Source: Fictibacillus halophilus (GTDB taxonomy: Bacteria; Bacillota; Bacilli; Bacillales; Fictibacillaceae). Taken from it: DNA of 64,000 nucleotides. Below the pieces are notes generated by a model. It did no database searches. It worked only from the letters and a program-made list of their open reading frames with translations, and had not been told where the DNA came from. A program made the translations under genes and the position numbers. The DNA is taken from assembly GCF_016401385.1 (NCBI RefSeq), contig NZ_JAEACF010000002.1:206339-270338 (forward strand), read 5' to 3'. Shown here piece by piece: positions 27,401-35,282 of this stretch. Position 1 is the first letter of the stretch. Each line of letters starts with the position of its first letter.

Positions 27401-27545
27401 TCACCATCAAGTATGGAATTGAAACATCAGGAATCGTTTCCATATTCATGCGTGTTCCAGAATAAATACCTGAGACTGTTATAATAATGGTAAGCAGCCA
27501 TACAGCTAATTTATTCATTAAGACAAAATTAACTAAACCTTTCAT
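24462..27545 (-). CDS. swrC: RND-superfamily efflux transporter SwrC (YerP)
   Basis: Proton-driven exporter of the AcrB family; in B. subtilis SwrC (YerP) gives self-resistance to surfactin and is needed for swarming. The 1027 residues have the RND layout: helix 1 (about 10-30), a large outer loop, helices 2-6, a second outer loop and helices 7-12. Typical segments are TIPDVSIPYLMVMDVYPGA, GRVIDDSIVVVENIYR (the Asp of the proton path lies here) and GIVVTNAIVLVDRI. The start ATG follows AGGGGTTGGTGG. It is divergent from a TetR gene through a shared operator, matching the yerO-yerP pairing. Substrate here is inferred. Confidence 0.88.
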   Translation of the reverse strand: MKGLVNFVLMNKLAVWLLTIIITVSGIYSGTRMNMETIPDVSIPYLMVMDVYPGATPEKVMEDVSMPIEKAVEGLEDVKAVYSNSYSNMSNLQVEYEYGIDMDEAKRELQSALDAVELPETAEEPTVTAISMNMMPVAALSVSSTKEDIVELTSTVEEIILPKIEKIDGVASAKITGQHIEEVDLTYKKDKMTQYDLTEDKVKEMIQASNMAVSLGLYEFEKGEEAVAVDGKFMTSDELKNMMIPVTPSATNPTPFVKLSEIADIKTVGKVESVSRTNGDEAIAIQIVKEQQANTVDVVNGVKELIKEEKSKVDGLVIDVSLDQGKPIEDSVATMIEKALFGGLIAVLIILLFLRDFKSTIISIISIPVSIFMALLVLNWMDITLNIMTLGAITVAIGRVIDDSIVVVENIYRRLHLKEEKLNGRALIREATIEMFKPILSSTLVTVAVFAPLIFVGGMVGELFAPFALTMTFALGASLIVAITIVPALSHFLFKKKLYSEKKESSHKETGKLAKWYKGILNKSLNHKIITSILAVLLLAGSLALTPIIGFSFMGSEEDKVMYLTYTPKAGELKEETLKNVEALEEKMLKRDYIDIVQISVSDNADPMMAMAGGGEGGALMYLIFDPEMENFPEVRNEIEDYVADLGQSGEWKSQNFAASTGAENEVSYTFYSEDLNKLNKAVKMAEDAMKKNDQLEDVTSSAKDAFVEHTFNVDQNEILKYGLTTGQIVMMLNPMKADDVLTTIEKDGDTLDVIVQQEQTKQPKSVDDILARQVPTALGTTMPLSELVTVEKGTTLNTLARSKGEYYATVSGKALGDDMSKATSEVQKDIDKLDMPKGVTVGVAGVQADMNETFTQLGAAMLAAIAIVYFILVVTFREGVAPFAILFSLPFAVIGSFVGLLIAGETISVSVMMGLLMLIGIVVTNAIVLVDRIIHMEREGMSMRDAILEAGATRLRPILMTAIATIGALIPLAVGSGGGGLISKGLGVTVIGGLASSTLLTLIIVPIVYEVLSKIFKKNRKEVEEN

Positions 27546-27563
27546 TCATCCACCAACCCCTAA

Positions 27564-27616
27564 TTGACTTATCCAACTCAATTATTTATACTAATGACTG
27601 ATTGGTCATTTGTCAA
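27564..27616. promoter_or_regulatory. Overlapping divergent promoters of swrC and yerO with TetR-type operator
   Basis: Plus strand: TTGACT (27564-27569), 17 bases, TATACT (27587-27592). Minus strand: TTGACA (27611-27616), 17 bases, TAGTAT (27588-27593). The inverted repeat AATGAC-N6-GTCATT at 27593-27610 fills the swrC spacer and lies just after the yerO -10. A single TetR dimer pair here would shut both genes. Confidence 0.85.
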
Positions 27617-27638
27617 TGAATTACTTAGGAGCGATACA

Positions 27639-28475
27639 ATGAGTAAGAAACAATTAATCATGGAAAGTGCCTTAGAACTTTTTGCACAGCAAGGGTTTGA
27701 CGCCACATCTGTACAACAGATCACAGAACACGCCGGCATCTCAAAAGGTGCATTCTATTTATCTTTTAAATCAAAAGACGAACTGATCAACGGTCTGATC
27801 GACCACTTTATGCTGAGTCTCATCTCAGATATTGACCAAGTAGTCAAAAATCATGAAACGGATGCTAATCTTTTATACGAATTCTATCAAGCTGCGTTTC
27901 ATTCTTTTCAAAAGCATTCTGATTTTGCAAAAATTTTTATTAAAGAGCAATCCAAAACTTTGAATGAAGAGCTTATCTCAAAAATACATCAGTATGATAA
28001 ACTCATTGATAACATCATTCTAGGTATGTTAGACCGCATATATGGGGAAGAAATCTCACAGACTCGTTATGATTTAATTTATTGTGTGAAGGGCTTCATT
28101 CATACGTATTCACACCTGATCCTGTTCTTTGACGTTCCACTGGATCTTCATACATTGAGTCGTTCACTTGCAGAGAAAACAGCACTGCTCGCCAAACATT
28201 CAGAAACGACATTTATCACAGAAGAGCTTTACCATACGATAAATGAGCCTTTTCATGTTCATGTCACTAAGGAACAGCTGTTAGAAATGATGGAGCAAAA
28301 GATAGAGGAAGTGGATGATTCAACGTTAAAAGAGTCATTGAATCTCCTGAAACAACAGATGATTGAGCCAAGTCTCAGTCCTGCTATTGTAAAAGGGTTG
28401 ATCTTAAATCTGAATAATCATCCAGCATGTAAGCAGATTGCTTTTTTGATTCAGGGTTGTCTGAATAGTGATTGA
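27639..28475 (+). CDS. yerO: TetR-family regulator YerO
   Basis: Repressor of the divergent efflux gene. 278 residues; the N-terminal helix-turn-helix spans about 5-50 (ALELFAQQGFDATSVQQITEHAGISKGAFYLSFKSKDEL), and a long ligand-binding C domain follows, larger than average for TetR. The frame opens earlier at 27564, but that would overlap its own promoter; ATG 27639 follows TTAGGAG. It probably also represses itself, since the operator abuts its -10. In B. subtilis YerO represses swrC. Confidence 0.88.
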   Translation: MSKKQLIMESALELFAQQGFDATSVQQITEHAGISKGAFYLSFKSKDELINGLIDHFMLSLISDIDQVVKNHETDANLLYEFYQAAFHSFQKHSDFAKIFIKEQSKTLNEELISKIHQYDKLIDNIILGMLDRIYGEEISQTRYDLIYCVKGFIHTYSHLILFFDVPLDLHTLSRSLAEKTALLAKHSETTFITEELYHTINEPFHVHVTKEQLLEMMEQKIEEVDDSTLKESLNLLKQQMIEPSLSPAIVKGLILNLNNHPACKQIAFLIQGCLNSD

Positions 28476-28479
28476 AACA

Positions 28480-28517
28480 AAAAAATCCTCCCGTAGTAAC
28501 AGGAGGATTTCTTTGTT
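28480..28517. terminator. Bidirectional terminator after yerO
   Basis: AAATCCTCC/GGAGGATTT arms with A/T runs on both sides; serves yerO and probably the gat operon read-through. Confidence 0.85.
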
Positions 28518-28537
28518 TTAGACTTTCTTCGTTGCAA

Positions 28538-28665
28538 GTTGATTGGAGTGTAAGGTGCGAGACTCCTGGGGGATAAGCGGGACAGGTGAGACTCTTAACA
28601 GCGCATAGCGCTAAGAGGCTCACCGCACGCCCCCCGGAAAGGGAGCACCTGGAACGGAAATCAAC
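28538..28665 (+). repeat. 128-bp interspersed repeat, copy A
   Basis: Begins GTTGATTGGAGTG and ends GGAAATCAAC, so the ends are inverted repeats. Inside are the blocks GCGAGACTCCTGGGGGAT, GGGACAGGTGAGACTC and GAGGCTCACCGCACG, which can pair with each other. Nearly identical to the copy at 50178-50306 and related, in opposite orientation, to 42839-42967 and 58909-59035. Lies between convergent yerO and gatB. Confidence 0.9.
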
Positions 28666-28705
28666 CACTCTCCTAATCAACAAAGCATACCAAAACAAGT
28701 CATAA

Positions 28706-30145
28706 TTATCTCTTTTTAAGTTCTTCCACAATCAGCTTGTTTACAAGTGGAGGGTTTGCTTTCCCTTTTGTTTCTTTCATCACTTGCCCAACAAGGAATC
28801 CGACTGCTTTTTCTTTTCCGTCTTTATAATCCGCAACGGATTGCTCGTTCGCATCAAGGATCTTCACGACGATTTCGCGGATTGCTCCTTCGTCTGAGAT
28901 CTGCACGAGACCTTTTTCCTTTACGATTTTCTCTGCGTCGCCACCGTTCTCAATCAACTCTTTGAAGACCGTCTTCGCGATCTTGTTAGAGATCGTTCCG
29001 TCAGCGATCAGCTTAATCATACCAGCAAGACCTTCAGCTGTTAGAGCCGTTTGATCGAGCTCTTTGTTTTCATTATTTAAGTACGCGCTCACTTCACCCA
29101 TGATCCAGTTGGAAGCTTGCTTCGCATCTGCACCTGCTGTAATTGTCGCTTCGAAGAAATCAGCCATCTCTTTTGTCATCGTTAATACTTTCGCGTCATA
29201 TTCAGGTAGACCGAAGTCACCTACATAACGCTTTTGACGAGCATCGGGTAGCTCCGGAATGTCCGATTTCACACGATCCATCCACTCTTCATCGATAAAA
29301 ATGGATACGAGGTCAGGCTCTGGGAAGTAGCGATAGTCGTCAGATCCTTCTTTTACACGCATCAGGATTGTCGTTTTCGTCGCTTCATCATATCGGCGAG
29401 TCTCTTGAAGAATCTCTCCTCCAGCTGAAACCACTTCACGCTGACGCTTCTCTTCATGCTCTAACCCTTTTTGTACGAAAGCAAACGAGTTTAAGTTCTT
29501 GAGCTCTGCTTTTGTTCCAAACTTCTCTTGACCTACTGGACGAATTGAGATGTTCGCGTCACAGCGCAATGAACCTTCTTCCATCTTACAGTCAGATACA
29601 CCTGTATATTGAATGATCGCTTTAAGCTTTTCTAAATACGCATAAGCTTCTTCTGGCGTACGAATATCCGGCTCAGATACGATTTCAACAAGAGGCGTTC
29701 CTTGACGGTTCAAATCGACAAGCGATCCGTCTGCTGTATGCGTCAGCTTACCTGCATCCTCTTCCATATGGATACGCGTGATGCCGATTTTCTTTTTGTT
29801 TCCGCCCACTTCGATCTCGATCCAGCCATGTTCACCGATCGGCTTATCAAACTGTGACACTTGGTAGGCTTTCGGATTATCTGGATAAAAGTAGTTCTTG
29901 CGGTCAAATTTTGTTTCTCTATTGATTTCGCAGTTAAGCGCAAGTGCTGCACGCATCGCAAAATCTACAGCTTGATGGTTCACAACAGGCAACACGCCAG
30001 GATGTCCTAAACAGATCGGACACACATTCGTGTTTGGCGGTGCACCAAAGTTTGTAGAACAGCCACAGAAAATCTTAGTGTTCGTTTTTAATTCAACGTG
30101 TACTTCTAATCCAATTATCGTTTCAAATTCGCTCATTTTCTGCAC
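28706..30145 (-). CDS. gatB: Asp-tRNA(Asn)/Glu-tRNA(Gln) amidotransferase subunit B
   Basis: With GatA and GatC it converts misacylated Glu-tRNA(Gln), and Asp-tRNA(Asn) where needed, to the correct aminoacyl-tRNA. GatB binds the tRNA and carries the ATP-dependent kinase step. 479 residues: the catalytic cradle has [14 protein letters not shown], zinc-type Cys in IFCGCSTNF and [11 protein letters not shown], and the C-terminal YqeY-like tail domain (about 330-479) binds the tRNA elbow. The gene begins three bases after gatA stop. Full length. Confidence 0.96.
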   Translation of the reverse strand: MQKMSEFETIIGLEVHVELKTNTKIFCGCSTNFGAPPNTNVCPICLGHPGVLPVVNHQAVDFAMRAALALNCEINRETKFDRKNYFYPDNPKAYQVSQFDKPIGEHGWIEIEVGGNKKKIGITRIHMEEDAGKLTHTADGSLVDLNRQGTPLVEIVSEPDIRTPEEAYAYLEKLKAIIQYTGVSDCKMEEGSLRCDANISIRPVGQEKFGTKAELKNLNSFAFVQKGLEHEEKRQREVVSAGGEILQETRRYDEATKTTILMRVKEGSDDYRYFPEPDLVSIFIDEEWMDRVKSDIPELPDARQKRYVGDFGLPEYDAKVLTMTKEMADFFEATITAGADAKQASNWIMGEVSAYLNNENKELDQTALTAEGLAGMIKLIADGTISNKIAKTVFKELIENGGDAEKIVKEKGLVQISDEGAIREIVVKILDANEQSVADYKDGKEKAVGFLVGQVMKETKGKANPPLVNKLIVEELKKR

Positions 30146-30148
30146 CCC

Positions 30149-31606
30149 CTACAGCTTCGGCTTTTCTGTGTGATGATCTGTTGCTTGTTCAAACGCATGT
30201 GCTACGCGATAAATCGTGCTCTCGTCAAAATGCTTACCGATGATCTGAAGTCCGATCGGCAGTCCATCTGAGAATCCACAAGGTACAGAGATCGCAGGCA
30301 CACCTGCTAAGTTAACCGGAATTGTTAGAATATCGTTCATGTACATCGTTAAAGGATCTTTCGTCATAGATCCACATTTAAACGATGCAGATGGCGTTGT
30401 CGGCCCGATGATCACATCATATTTTTCAAAAATGTTCGTAAAGTCTTCTTTAATCAGCGTACGAACTTTTTGTGCTTTTTTATAATAAGCATCGTAGTAT
30501 CCAGAGCTTAACGCGAACGTTCCAAGCATGATGCGGCGTTTTACTTCCTCACCAAACCCTTCGCTTCTAGACTGCTTGTACATCTCGATCAAGTTCTCGC
30601 TGTTATCTGAACGCAGTCCGTAACGAACGCCATCAAAACGTGAAAGGTTAGCAGAAGCTTCAGATGATGACAGCAAGTAGTATGTTGCAAGCGCATAACG
30701 AGAGTGCGGCAGAGACACTTCCTCCCATGTTGCTCCAAGTCCTTCAAGTATTTTTAGAGCTTCCATCACACGCTCTTTTACGCCAGGCTCTACACCTTCA
30801 CCTAGGTATTCTTTTGGAACCGCAATCTTAAGTCCTTTTACATCACCAGTAAAAGAAGCCAAGTAATCTGGGATGTCCACTTTTGCAGAAGTAGAATCCA
30901 TCGGGTCGTTCCCTGCAATGGCTTGCAGTAGGTATGCATTGTCTTCAACGTTACGCGTTACAGGACCGATCTGGTCGAGTGATGACGCGAACGCGACTAA
31001 GCCGTAACGAGAAACCAGTCCGTACGTCGGCTTTAATCCAACAACCCCACAGAACGCAGCAGGCTGACGGATCGAGCCACCTGTATCAGAGCCTAGTGAG
31101 AAGAGTACTTCACTAGCTGCGACGGATGCCGCAGACGCACCGGAAGAACCTCCTGGTACACAAGAAAGGTCCCACGGGTTATGAGTTGGGTGGAATCCGG
31201 AGTTCTCGTTTGATGAGCCCATCGCAAACTCGTCCATGTTCAATTTTCCGATCGTGATCGTGTCCGCTTGATTCAAGCGTTCCACAACGGTTGCATCATA
31301 GATCGGTTCGAAGTTTTCTAAAATTCGAGACGCACATGTTGTACGAATCCCTTTTGTTACGATGTTATCTTTGATTCCGATCGGCATACCAAAGAGCAGT
31401 CCTCTGTCAGCACCGGAAACGAGCTTTTCATCTAATTGTTTAGCCTTAATGCGGCTGTATTCTTCATTTAAGGTTAAAAACGCCTTTACTTTACCATCTA
31501 CTTGATGAATGCGGTCAAACGTCGCATCCACAATGTCAGTTACACTCAATTCTTTTGTATGTAATAACTGATGCAGTTCTGAGATCTTTTTATCTAAAAT
31601 CGACAT
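30149..31606 (-). CDS. gatA: Asp-tRNA(Asn)/Glu-tRNA(Gln) amidotransferase subunit A
   Basis: The glutaminase of GatCAB, an amidase-signature enzyme that frees ammonia from glutamine. 485 residues with the Ser-cisSer-Lys triad: Lys in MPIGIKDNI (about 79), Ser in [11 protein letters not shown] and the nucleophile Ser in [15 protein letters not shown]. The start ATG follows AGGAAAGACCACGT and lies 15 bases after gatC. Everything expected is present. Confidence 0.96.
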   Translation of the reverse strand: MSILDKKISELHQLLHTKELSVTDIVDATFDRIHQVDGKVKAFLTLNEEYSRIKAKQLDEKLVSGADRGLLFGMPIGIKDNIVTKGIRTTCASRILENFEPIYDATVVERLNQADTITIGKLNMDEFAMGSSNENSGFHPTHNPWDLSCVPGGSSGASAASVAASEVLFSLGSDTGGSIRQPAAFCGVVGLKPTYGLVSRYGLVAFASSLDQIGPVTRNVEDNAYLLQAIAGNDPMDSTSAKVDIPDYLASFTGDVKGLKIAVPKEYLGEGVEPGVKERVMEALKILEGLGATWEEVSLPHSRYALATYYLLSSSEASANLSRFDGVRYGLRSDNSENLIEMYKQSRSEGFGEEVKRRIMLGTFALSSGYYDAYYKKAQKVRTLIKEDFTNIFEKYDVIIGPTTPSASFKCGSMTKDPLTMYMNDILTIPVNLAGVPAISVPCGFSDGLPIGLQIIGKHFDESTIYRVAHAFEQATDHHTEKPKL

Positions 31607-31621
31607 ACGTGGTCTTTCCTC

Positions 31622-31912
31622 CTACTCCAAAATGTTCGGAACTTTAAACTGGCCATCTCTTTCTGAAGGCGCATTTTTCATCGCCTCATCAACTGATACA
31701 GAATTTCTCACTTCGTCTTTGCGAAGGATATTCTTCAGTTCCAGAACGTGTGTAGTCGGCTCCACGTTATCTGTATCGAGTTCGTTCAGTTCTTCAGCAA
31801 ACCCGATGATCTTATCTAATTGTTCAGTCAGCATTTCGGCTTCTTCCTCCGTAACCGCTAACCTGGCTAAATGCGCCACGTGCTTCACTTGATCTTTCGA
31901 AATTCGAGACAA
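31622..31912 (-). CDS. gatC: Asp-tRNA(Asn)/Glu-tRNA(Gln) amidotransferase subunit C
   Basis: The 96-residue clamp subunit that wraps around GatA and GatB. Starts [20 protein letters not shown], as in B. subtilis. The frame opens at a TTG (31927) whose codons GGAGGTG are in fact the ribosome site; the true start is the TTG at 31912, six bases after it. First gene of gatCAB. The gene's NVEPTTHVL motif is the usual GatA contact. Confidence 0.93.
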   Translation of the reverse strand: MSRISKDQVKHVAHLARLAVTEEEAEMLTEQLDKIIGFAEELNELDTDNVEPTTHVLELKNILRKDEVRNSVSVDEAMKNAPSERDGQFKVPNILE

Positions 31913-32069
31913 GCATGCCACCTCCAAGACTTTCTATACGAAAAGTATTATTCTGATGATAACAAAAAGCTTGCTGTATAAGCAACTTGAGGACGGAACA
32001 TTCACGAAATTGAGTTATTTTTATGGGGTTTTTGTGGGATTTGGGGTTTGGTTTGCAGGTGCGCTTGTT

Positions 32070-32149
32070 TACGCGTTCGCCGGTAAATGGGTTGTGAGCA
32101 CCGATGTGACGCGTGTGACCACCTGAAAATGCACCGCTACCACCTGAAG
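32070..32149 (-). repeat. TTCAGGTGG modular repeat, short copy
   Basis: Read on the minus strand: CTTCAGGTGGTAGCGGTGC, then TTTTCAGGTGGTCACACG, GTGCTCACAACCCATTTAC and CGGCGAACGCGTA. The same modules recur, in plus orientation and with one more module, at 35033-35154. It fills the gap between gatC and the yciI-like gene's terminator. Confidence 0.75.
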
Positions 32150-32183
32150 GCATCACTAATGCCGTACAAACAGCTCTCAAGAT

Positions 32184-32220
32184 ATAAAAAAGAATCTACT
32201 TTTACGTAGATTCTTCCGTA
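32184..32220 (-). terminator. Terminator of YciI-family gene
   Basis: AGAATCTAC/GTAGATTCT arms with a 6-base loop, then TTTTTTATATC on the minus strand. Confidence 0.88.
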
Positions 32221-32236
32221 TAGATACTTAAATCAT

Positions 32237-32491
32237 TTAAATTCCCCACTCATGAAGCTCTAAACGACGTACGCCTTCTTTAACGTAAGGATCTTCTTCT
32301 GCTAATTGTTTCGCCTCGTCTAGTGACTCCGCTTTATAAACGACCATACCGCCTGCTCCGTCTAAAAATGGTCCTTTTAGATGAACTTTATCTTGTGTCA
32401 CAAGCTCTGCTAGGTAATCGAGATGTGCCTGACGGAACTCTTGATTAAGCTCTGGTTTTTCCATATGTAAAATTGCTGCGAAATATGTCAT
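32237..32491 (-). CDS. YciI-family protein
   Basis: An 84-residue ferredoxin-like fold of the YciI family. TYFAAILHMEKP, RQAHLDYLAEL with the conserved His, GPFLDGAGGMVVYKAES and the acidic DPYVKEGVRR are the family landmarks; the His-Asp pair is thought to be the active site, but the reaction is unknown in most members. I start at ATG 32491, which follows GGGAGGTAACAAAC; the frame continues upstream without a site. Confidence 0.85.
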   Translation of the reverse strand: MTYFAAILHMEKPELNQEFRQAHLDYLAELVTQDKVHLKGPFLDGAGGMVVYKAESLDEAKQLAEEDPYVKEGVRRLELHEWGI

Positions 32492-32548
32492 GTTTGTTAC
32501 CTCCCTCATTGTTACTCTCATCTTACTATAGTCAGCTCCATGCACAAA

Positions 32549-32582
32549 AGAAAAACATCCGGTCAGGAAAACCAGATGTCTT
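32549..32582 (-). terminator. Terminator of DUF3905 gene
   Basis: ACATC-GGT/ACC-GATGT arms with one bulge, TTTTTCTTTT after on the minus strand; overlaps the DUF3905 stop codon. Confidence 0.75.
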
Positions 32583-32937
32583 AATCTTTTCCGTAGCTCG
32601 AATCTTTCGTAGGATGGTGAAGCATCCCTTCTTTTGGCGGTGCTTTCTTTTCGATCAAGTCCCGGTTCATGTTCGTGTTCCAGCCGATATCATTGGTAGG
32701 ATGCACCCACTCTTCACCTGCCATCACCTCTGGATCTGTGTCTGTGCTCCAGTTGTTGAGTGGTGAATTGGACGAATCGTAAAAGCTATCTCCGATTACG
32801 ACACCGTGTTCATTTACAAACGGTGCTTCCATCTTCATTCCTGTACCTTTAAAATCAGGAGAACTGATCTGATGAGGCAGCGTTTCATCCAGATCGACTT
32901 CAGGAACACTCTTCTGTTGCTTTTTATCTTTTGACAT
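32581..32937 (-). CDS. DUF3905 domain protein
   Basis: 118 residues, hydrophilic and rich in Asp, Lys and Pro, with no signal peptide. WSTDTDPEVMAGEEWVHPTNDIGWN is the recognisable DUF3905 core, a family I associate with spore-forming Bacillaceae; its function is not known. ATG 32937 follows GCAGGTGTGAAG; the longer frame from 32955 has no ribosome site. Confidence 0.78.
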   Translation of the reverse strand: MSKDKKQQKSVPEVDLDETLPHQISSPDFKGTGMKMEAPFVNEHGVVIGDSFYDSSNSPLNNWSTDTDPEVMAGEEWVHPTNDIGWNTNMNRDLIEKKAPPKEGMLHHPTKDSSYGKD

Positions 32938-33020
32938 CTTCACACCTGCTTCCATATCGTTATACGATTAACTTTTCCTGAAGCGGCGTGTACAATCCAT
33001 TTTTTCTTTGCAGATTGTGT

Positions 33021-33114
33021 GAAGACTTATAAATTTTTTTGAGGACTTATAAAAAAATTTGAAGACTTATAAATTTTTTTCAAGACTTATAAATTCTGAT
33101 GAAGACTTATAAAT
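33021..33114. repeat. Tandem 20-bp repeat array, 5 units (array 1)
   Basis: GAAGACTTATAAATTTTTTT and close variants start at 33021, 33041, 33061, 33081 and 33101, an exact 20-base period. The invariant core is GACTTATAAA. It lies between the DUF3905 gene and the dehydrogenase terminator, with no open frame. A second array with the same core is at 63323-63416. Confidence 0.92.
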
Positions 33115-33129
33115 GAAAAATCCCTACAT

Positions 33130-33160
33130 AAAAAACCCTTTCTCAGGCGAGAAAGGGCAC
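33130..33160 (-). terminator. Terminator of pyrroline-5-carboxylate dehydrogenase gene
   Basis: CCCTTTCTC/GAGAAAGGG arms around AGGC, then TTTTTTATG on the minus strand. Confidence 0.88.
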
Positions 33161-33171
33161 AATTTTGATAA

Positions 33172-34719
33172 TTAAAGTGTTTCTGAAGTTGTTTTTGCTT
33201 GCATGTGAAGTGTTAGGTAGTCTGGGCCACCAGCTTTTGAGTCAGTTCCAGACATGTTGAATCCGCCAAATGGCTGGTATCCAACGATTGCACCTGTACA
33301 TCCACGGTTAATGTAGAAGTTACCTACGTGGAACTCTTCACGCGCGCGCTCGATGTGCTCACGGTTGTTTGAAAGAAGTGCACCTGTAAGACCGTAATCT
33401 GTGTTGTTTGCGATTTCCATCATGTGATCGAAGTCACGCGCTTTACACACAGCTACAACTGGTCCAAAGATTTCTTCTTGCATCAAGCGAGCTTTTTCAT
33501 CAACGTCAGCAAAGATCGTTGGCTGGATGAAGTAACCTTTAGAGTCGTCGCCTTCTCCACCGGTCATCAGACGGCCTTCTTCTTTACCGATTTCAATGTA
33601 CTTCATGATTTTGTTGAAAGAAGCTTGATCGATTACCGGCCCCATGTATGTGCCAACTTCTTCTGGGCTGCCCATTGTTAGAGTCTTAGTAAGAGCTACA
33701 GCTTTTTCTAAAACTTCGTCATACACGTCTTGGTGGATAACGGCACGAGATCCAGCAGAACATTTTTGTCCAGAGAATCCGAATGCAGAGTAAACGATTG
33801 AGCTAGCTGCTAATTCAAGATCAGCGTCACGGTCAACAACAACTGTGTCTTTTCCGCCCATTTCAGCAATTACACGCTTCAACCAGATTTGGCCAGGGTG
33901 TACTTTTGCTGCGCGCTCATAGATACGGCAACCAACTTCACGAGAACCTGTGAATGATACAAAACGCGTTTTCGGGTGGTCTACTAGGTAATCACCGATC
34001 TCTGCTCCGCTTCCAGGAACAAAGTTAAGTACACCTGCAGGAAGTCCTGCTTCTTCCATCACTTGAACGAACATCGCTGCAATAACCGGAGTTGAGTTCG
34101 CTGGCTTCAACAATACTGTGTTACCAGAAACGAACGCAGCTGCTGCAGTACCTGCCATGATCGCAAACGGGAAGTTGAATGGAGAGATAACGATACCTAC
34201 TCCAAGTGGAATATAGTTAAATTTATTGATTTCGCCATCGCGGCTTACTACTGGTTGTCCAGCTTTAAGTTTGATCGCTTGACGTGCATAGTATTCTAAA
34301 AAGTCGATAGCTTCAGCTGTGTCAGCGTCTGCTTCTTTCCATGGCTTACCTGCTTCTTTTGTAAGCATAGCGGAGAATTCATATTTACGGCGGCGGATGA
34401 TCGCTGCTGCACGGAACAAGATGTTCGCGCGGTGCTCAGGATCCCACTTTTTCCAAGATTCGAAAGCTGTTAATGCAGCTTGCATCGCTTGCTCAGCATG
34501 ATCTTGAGTCGCTTTAGAAACAGATCCAATCACTTCTTCTTTGTTAGCTGGATTTATAGAAACAATCTTCTCATCTGTCGTGATTTTTTCACTGCCGATA
34601 ACAAGTGGAAACTCTGTACCAAGCTTTGAGTTAATAAGCTTCAAGCCTGCTTCATAAGCTTCCTTGTTTGCAGGAACTGAAAAATCCATAAATGGTTCAT
34701 GACGGTATTCACGTGTCAT
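33172..34719 (-). CDS. L-glutamate gamma-semialdehyde (delta-1-pyrroline-5-carboxylate) dehydrogenase
   Basis: Oxidises glutamate semialdehyde to glutamate with NAD, the last step of proline and arginine breakdown. 515 residues, the length of RocA and PutC. The aldehyde dehydrogenase residues are visible: [21 protein letters not shown] with the base Glu, and [13 protein letters not shown] with the nucleophile Cys. ATG after GGAGGGGAAT. It stands alone between camS and small genes, without putB or putP beside it, so rocA and putC cannot be told apart. A near-cre site lies in the leader. Confidence 0.93.
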   Translation of the reverse strand: MTREYRHEPFMDFSVPANKEAYEAGLKLINSKLGTEFPLVIGSEKITTDEKIVSINPANKEEVIGSVSKATQDHAEQAMQAALTAFESWKKWDPEHRANILFRAAAIIRRRKYEFSAMLTKEAGKPWKEADADTAEAIDFLEYYARQAIKLKAGQPVVSRDGEINKFNYIPLGVGIVISPFNFPFAIMAGTAAAAFVSGNTVLLKPANSTPVIAAMFVQVMEEAGLPAGVLNFVPGSGAEIGDYLVDHPKTRFVSFTGSREVGCRIYERAAKVHPGQIWLKRVIAEMGGKDTVVVDRDADLELAASSIVYSAFGFSGQKCSAGSRAVIHQDVYDEVLEKAVALTKTLTMGSPEEVGTYMGPVIDQASFNKIMKYIEIGKEEGRLMTGGEGDDSKGYFIQPTIFADVDEKARLMQEEIFGPVVAVCKARDFDHMMEIANNTDYGLTGALLSNNREHIERAREEFHVGNFYINRGCTGAIVGYQPFGGFNMSGTDSKAGGPDYLTLHMQAKTTSETL

Positions 34720-34736
34720 AATAAATTCCCCTCCTA

Positions 34737-34805
34737 TTAAAGCGTTTTCATTATTGGGTTTCCCACGTTCATTCTACATGAACATAGCGGTTTGTTCAAA
34801 CAAAC
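34737..34805 (-). promoter_or_regulatory. Promoter, operator-like palindrome and cre-like site of P5C dehydrogenase gene
   Basis: Minus-strand -35 TTGAAC (34794-34799), 17 bases, -10 TAGAAT (34771-34776). The -35 is inside GTTTGTT-CA-AACAAAC (34790-34805), a 7-base inverted repeat well placed for a regulator. Downstream, TGAAAACGCTTTAA (34737-34750) fits the cre consensus at 13 of 14 positions and would act as a roadblock for CcpA. Together they suggest induction plus catabolite repression. Confidence 0.65.
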
Positions 34806-35032
34806 TGATAATAGTCAGAATTCTTTATTTTCAAGGGATATCGTGCATTTTTGTATCTTTTTTCTTTGTAGTGAATGAATAGTAAAGTTTTTCGTGATTT
34901 GTTTAGAAGATTTAAAGTGTGAAACGAATAAATATGAGTTTTAGTCGCTGTTAAGTATATTTTTCCAAGAGAGTCCTTGAAAGTGGTTCACTTTTGTTCA
35001 ATATAGTTCCGTTTTGTACTGCACAGAGCTGT

Positions 35033-35154
35033 CTTCAGGTGGTCGCGATGCAATTTCAAGTGGTAACATGCGTGTTATCAGTGCTCACAACCACTTTACA
35101 GGTGAAAAAGAAGCATTTTCAGGTGGAAACAGCCAATTTAGCGGCGAACGCGTA
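35033..35154 (+). repeat. TTCAGGTGG modular repeat, long copy
   Basis: CTTCAGGTGGTCGCGATGC, TTTCAAGTGGTAACATGCG, GTGCTCACAACCACTTTAC, then an extra TTTTCAGGTGGAAACAGCC module and CGGCGAACGCGTA. Related to 32070-32149. Bases 34806-35032 around it show no gene. Confidence 0.75.
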
Positions 35155-35237
35155 ACAAATATAAAAACACGTACCGTAAAATTTTCAAACCATAGTTCCA
35201 TTGATGGCTGCATCCCCAGGAACTTCTCACCTTGCAC

Positions 35238-35278
35238 AACAAAAGCCCACTAACCTTAAAGGTAGTGGGCTTTCTTAA
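35238..35278 (-). terminator. Terminator of camS (pcrB operon)
   Basis: AAGCCCACTACC/GGTTAGTGGGCTT arms with a 4-6 base loop and TTTTGTTG after on the minus strand. Confidence 0.9.
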
Positions 35279-35282
35279 ATCT

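Noticed and set aside
31824..32180. Open frame antisense to nothing upstream of gatC (SGG-rich peptide)
   Set aside because: Overlaps gatC in another frame, lacks a ribosome site and is explained by the modular repeat.
33021..33114. CRISPR array
   Set aside because: The period is only 20 bases, the units are contiguous with no unique spacers, and no cas genes are present.
35014..35253. 79-codon plus-strand frame before camS
   Set aside because: It is the translated modular repeat and ends inside the camS terminator; no ribosome site.
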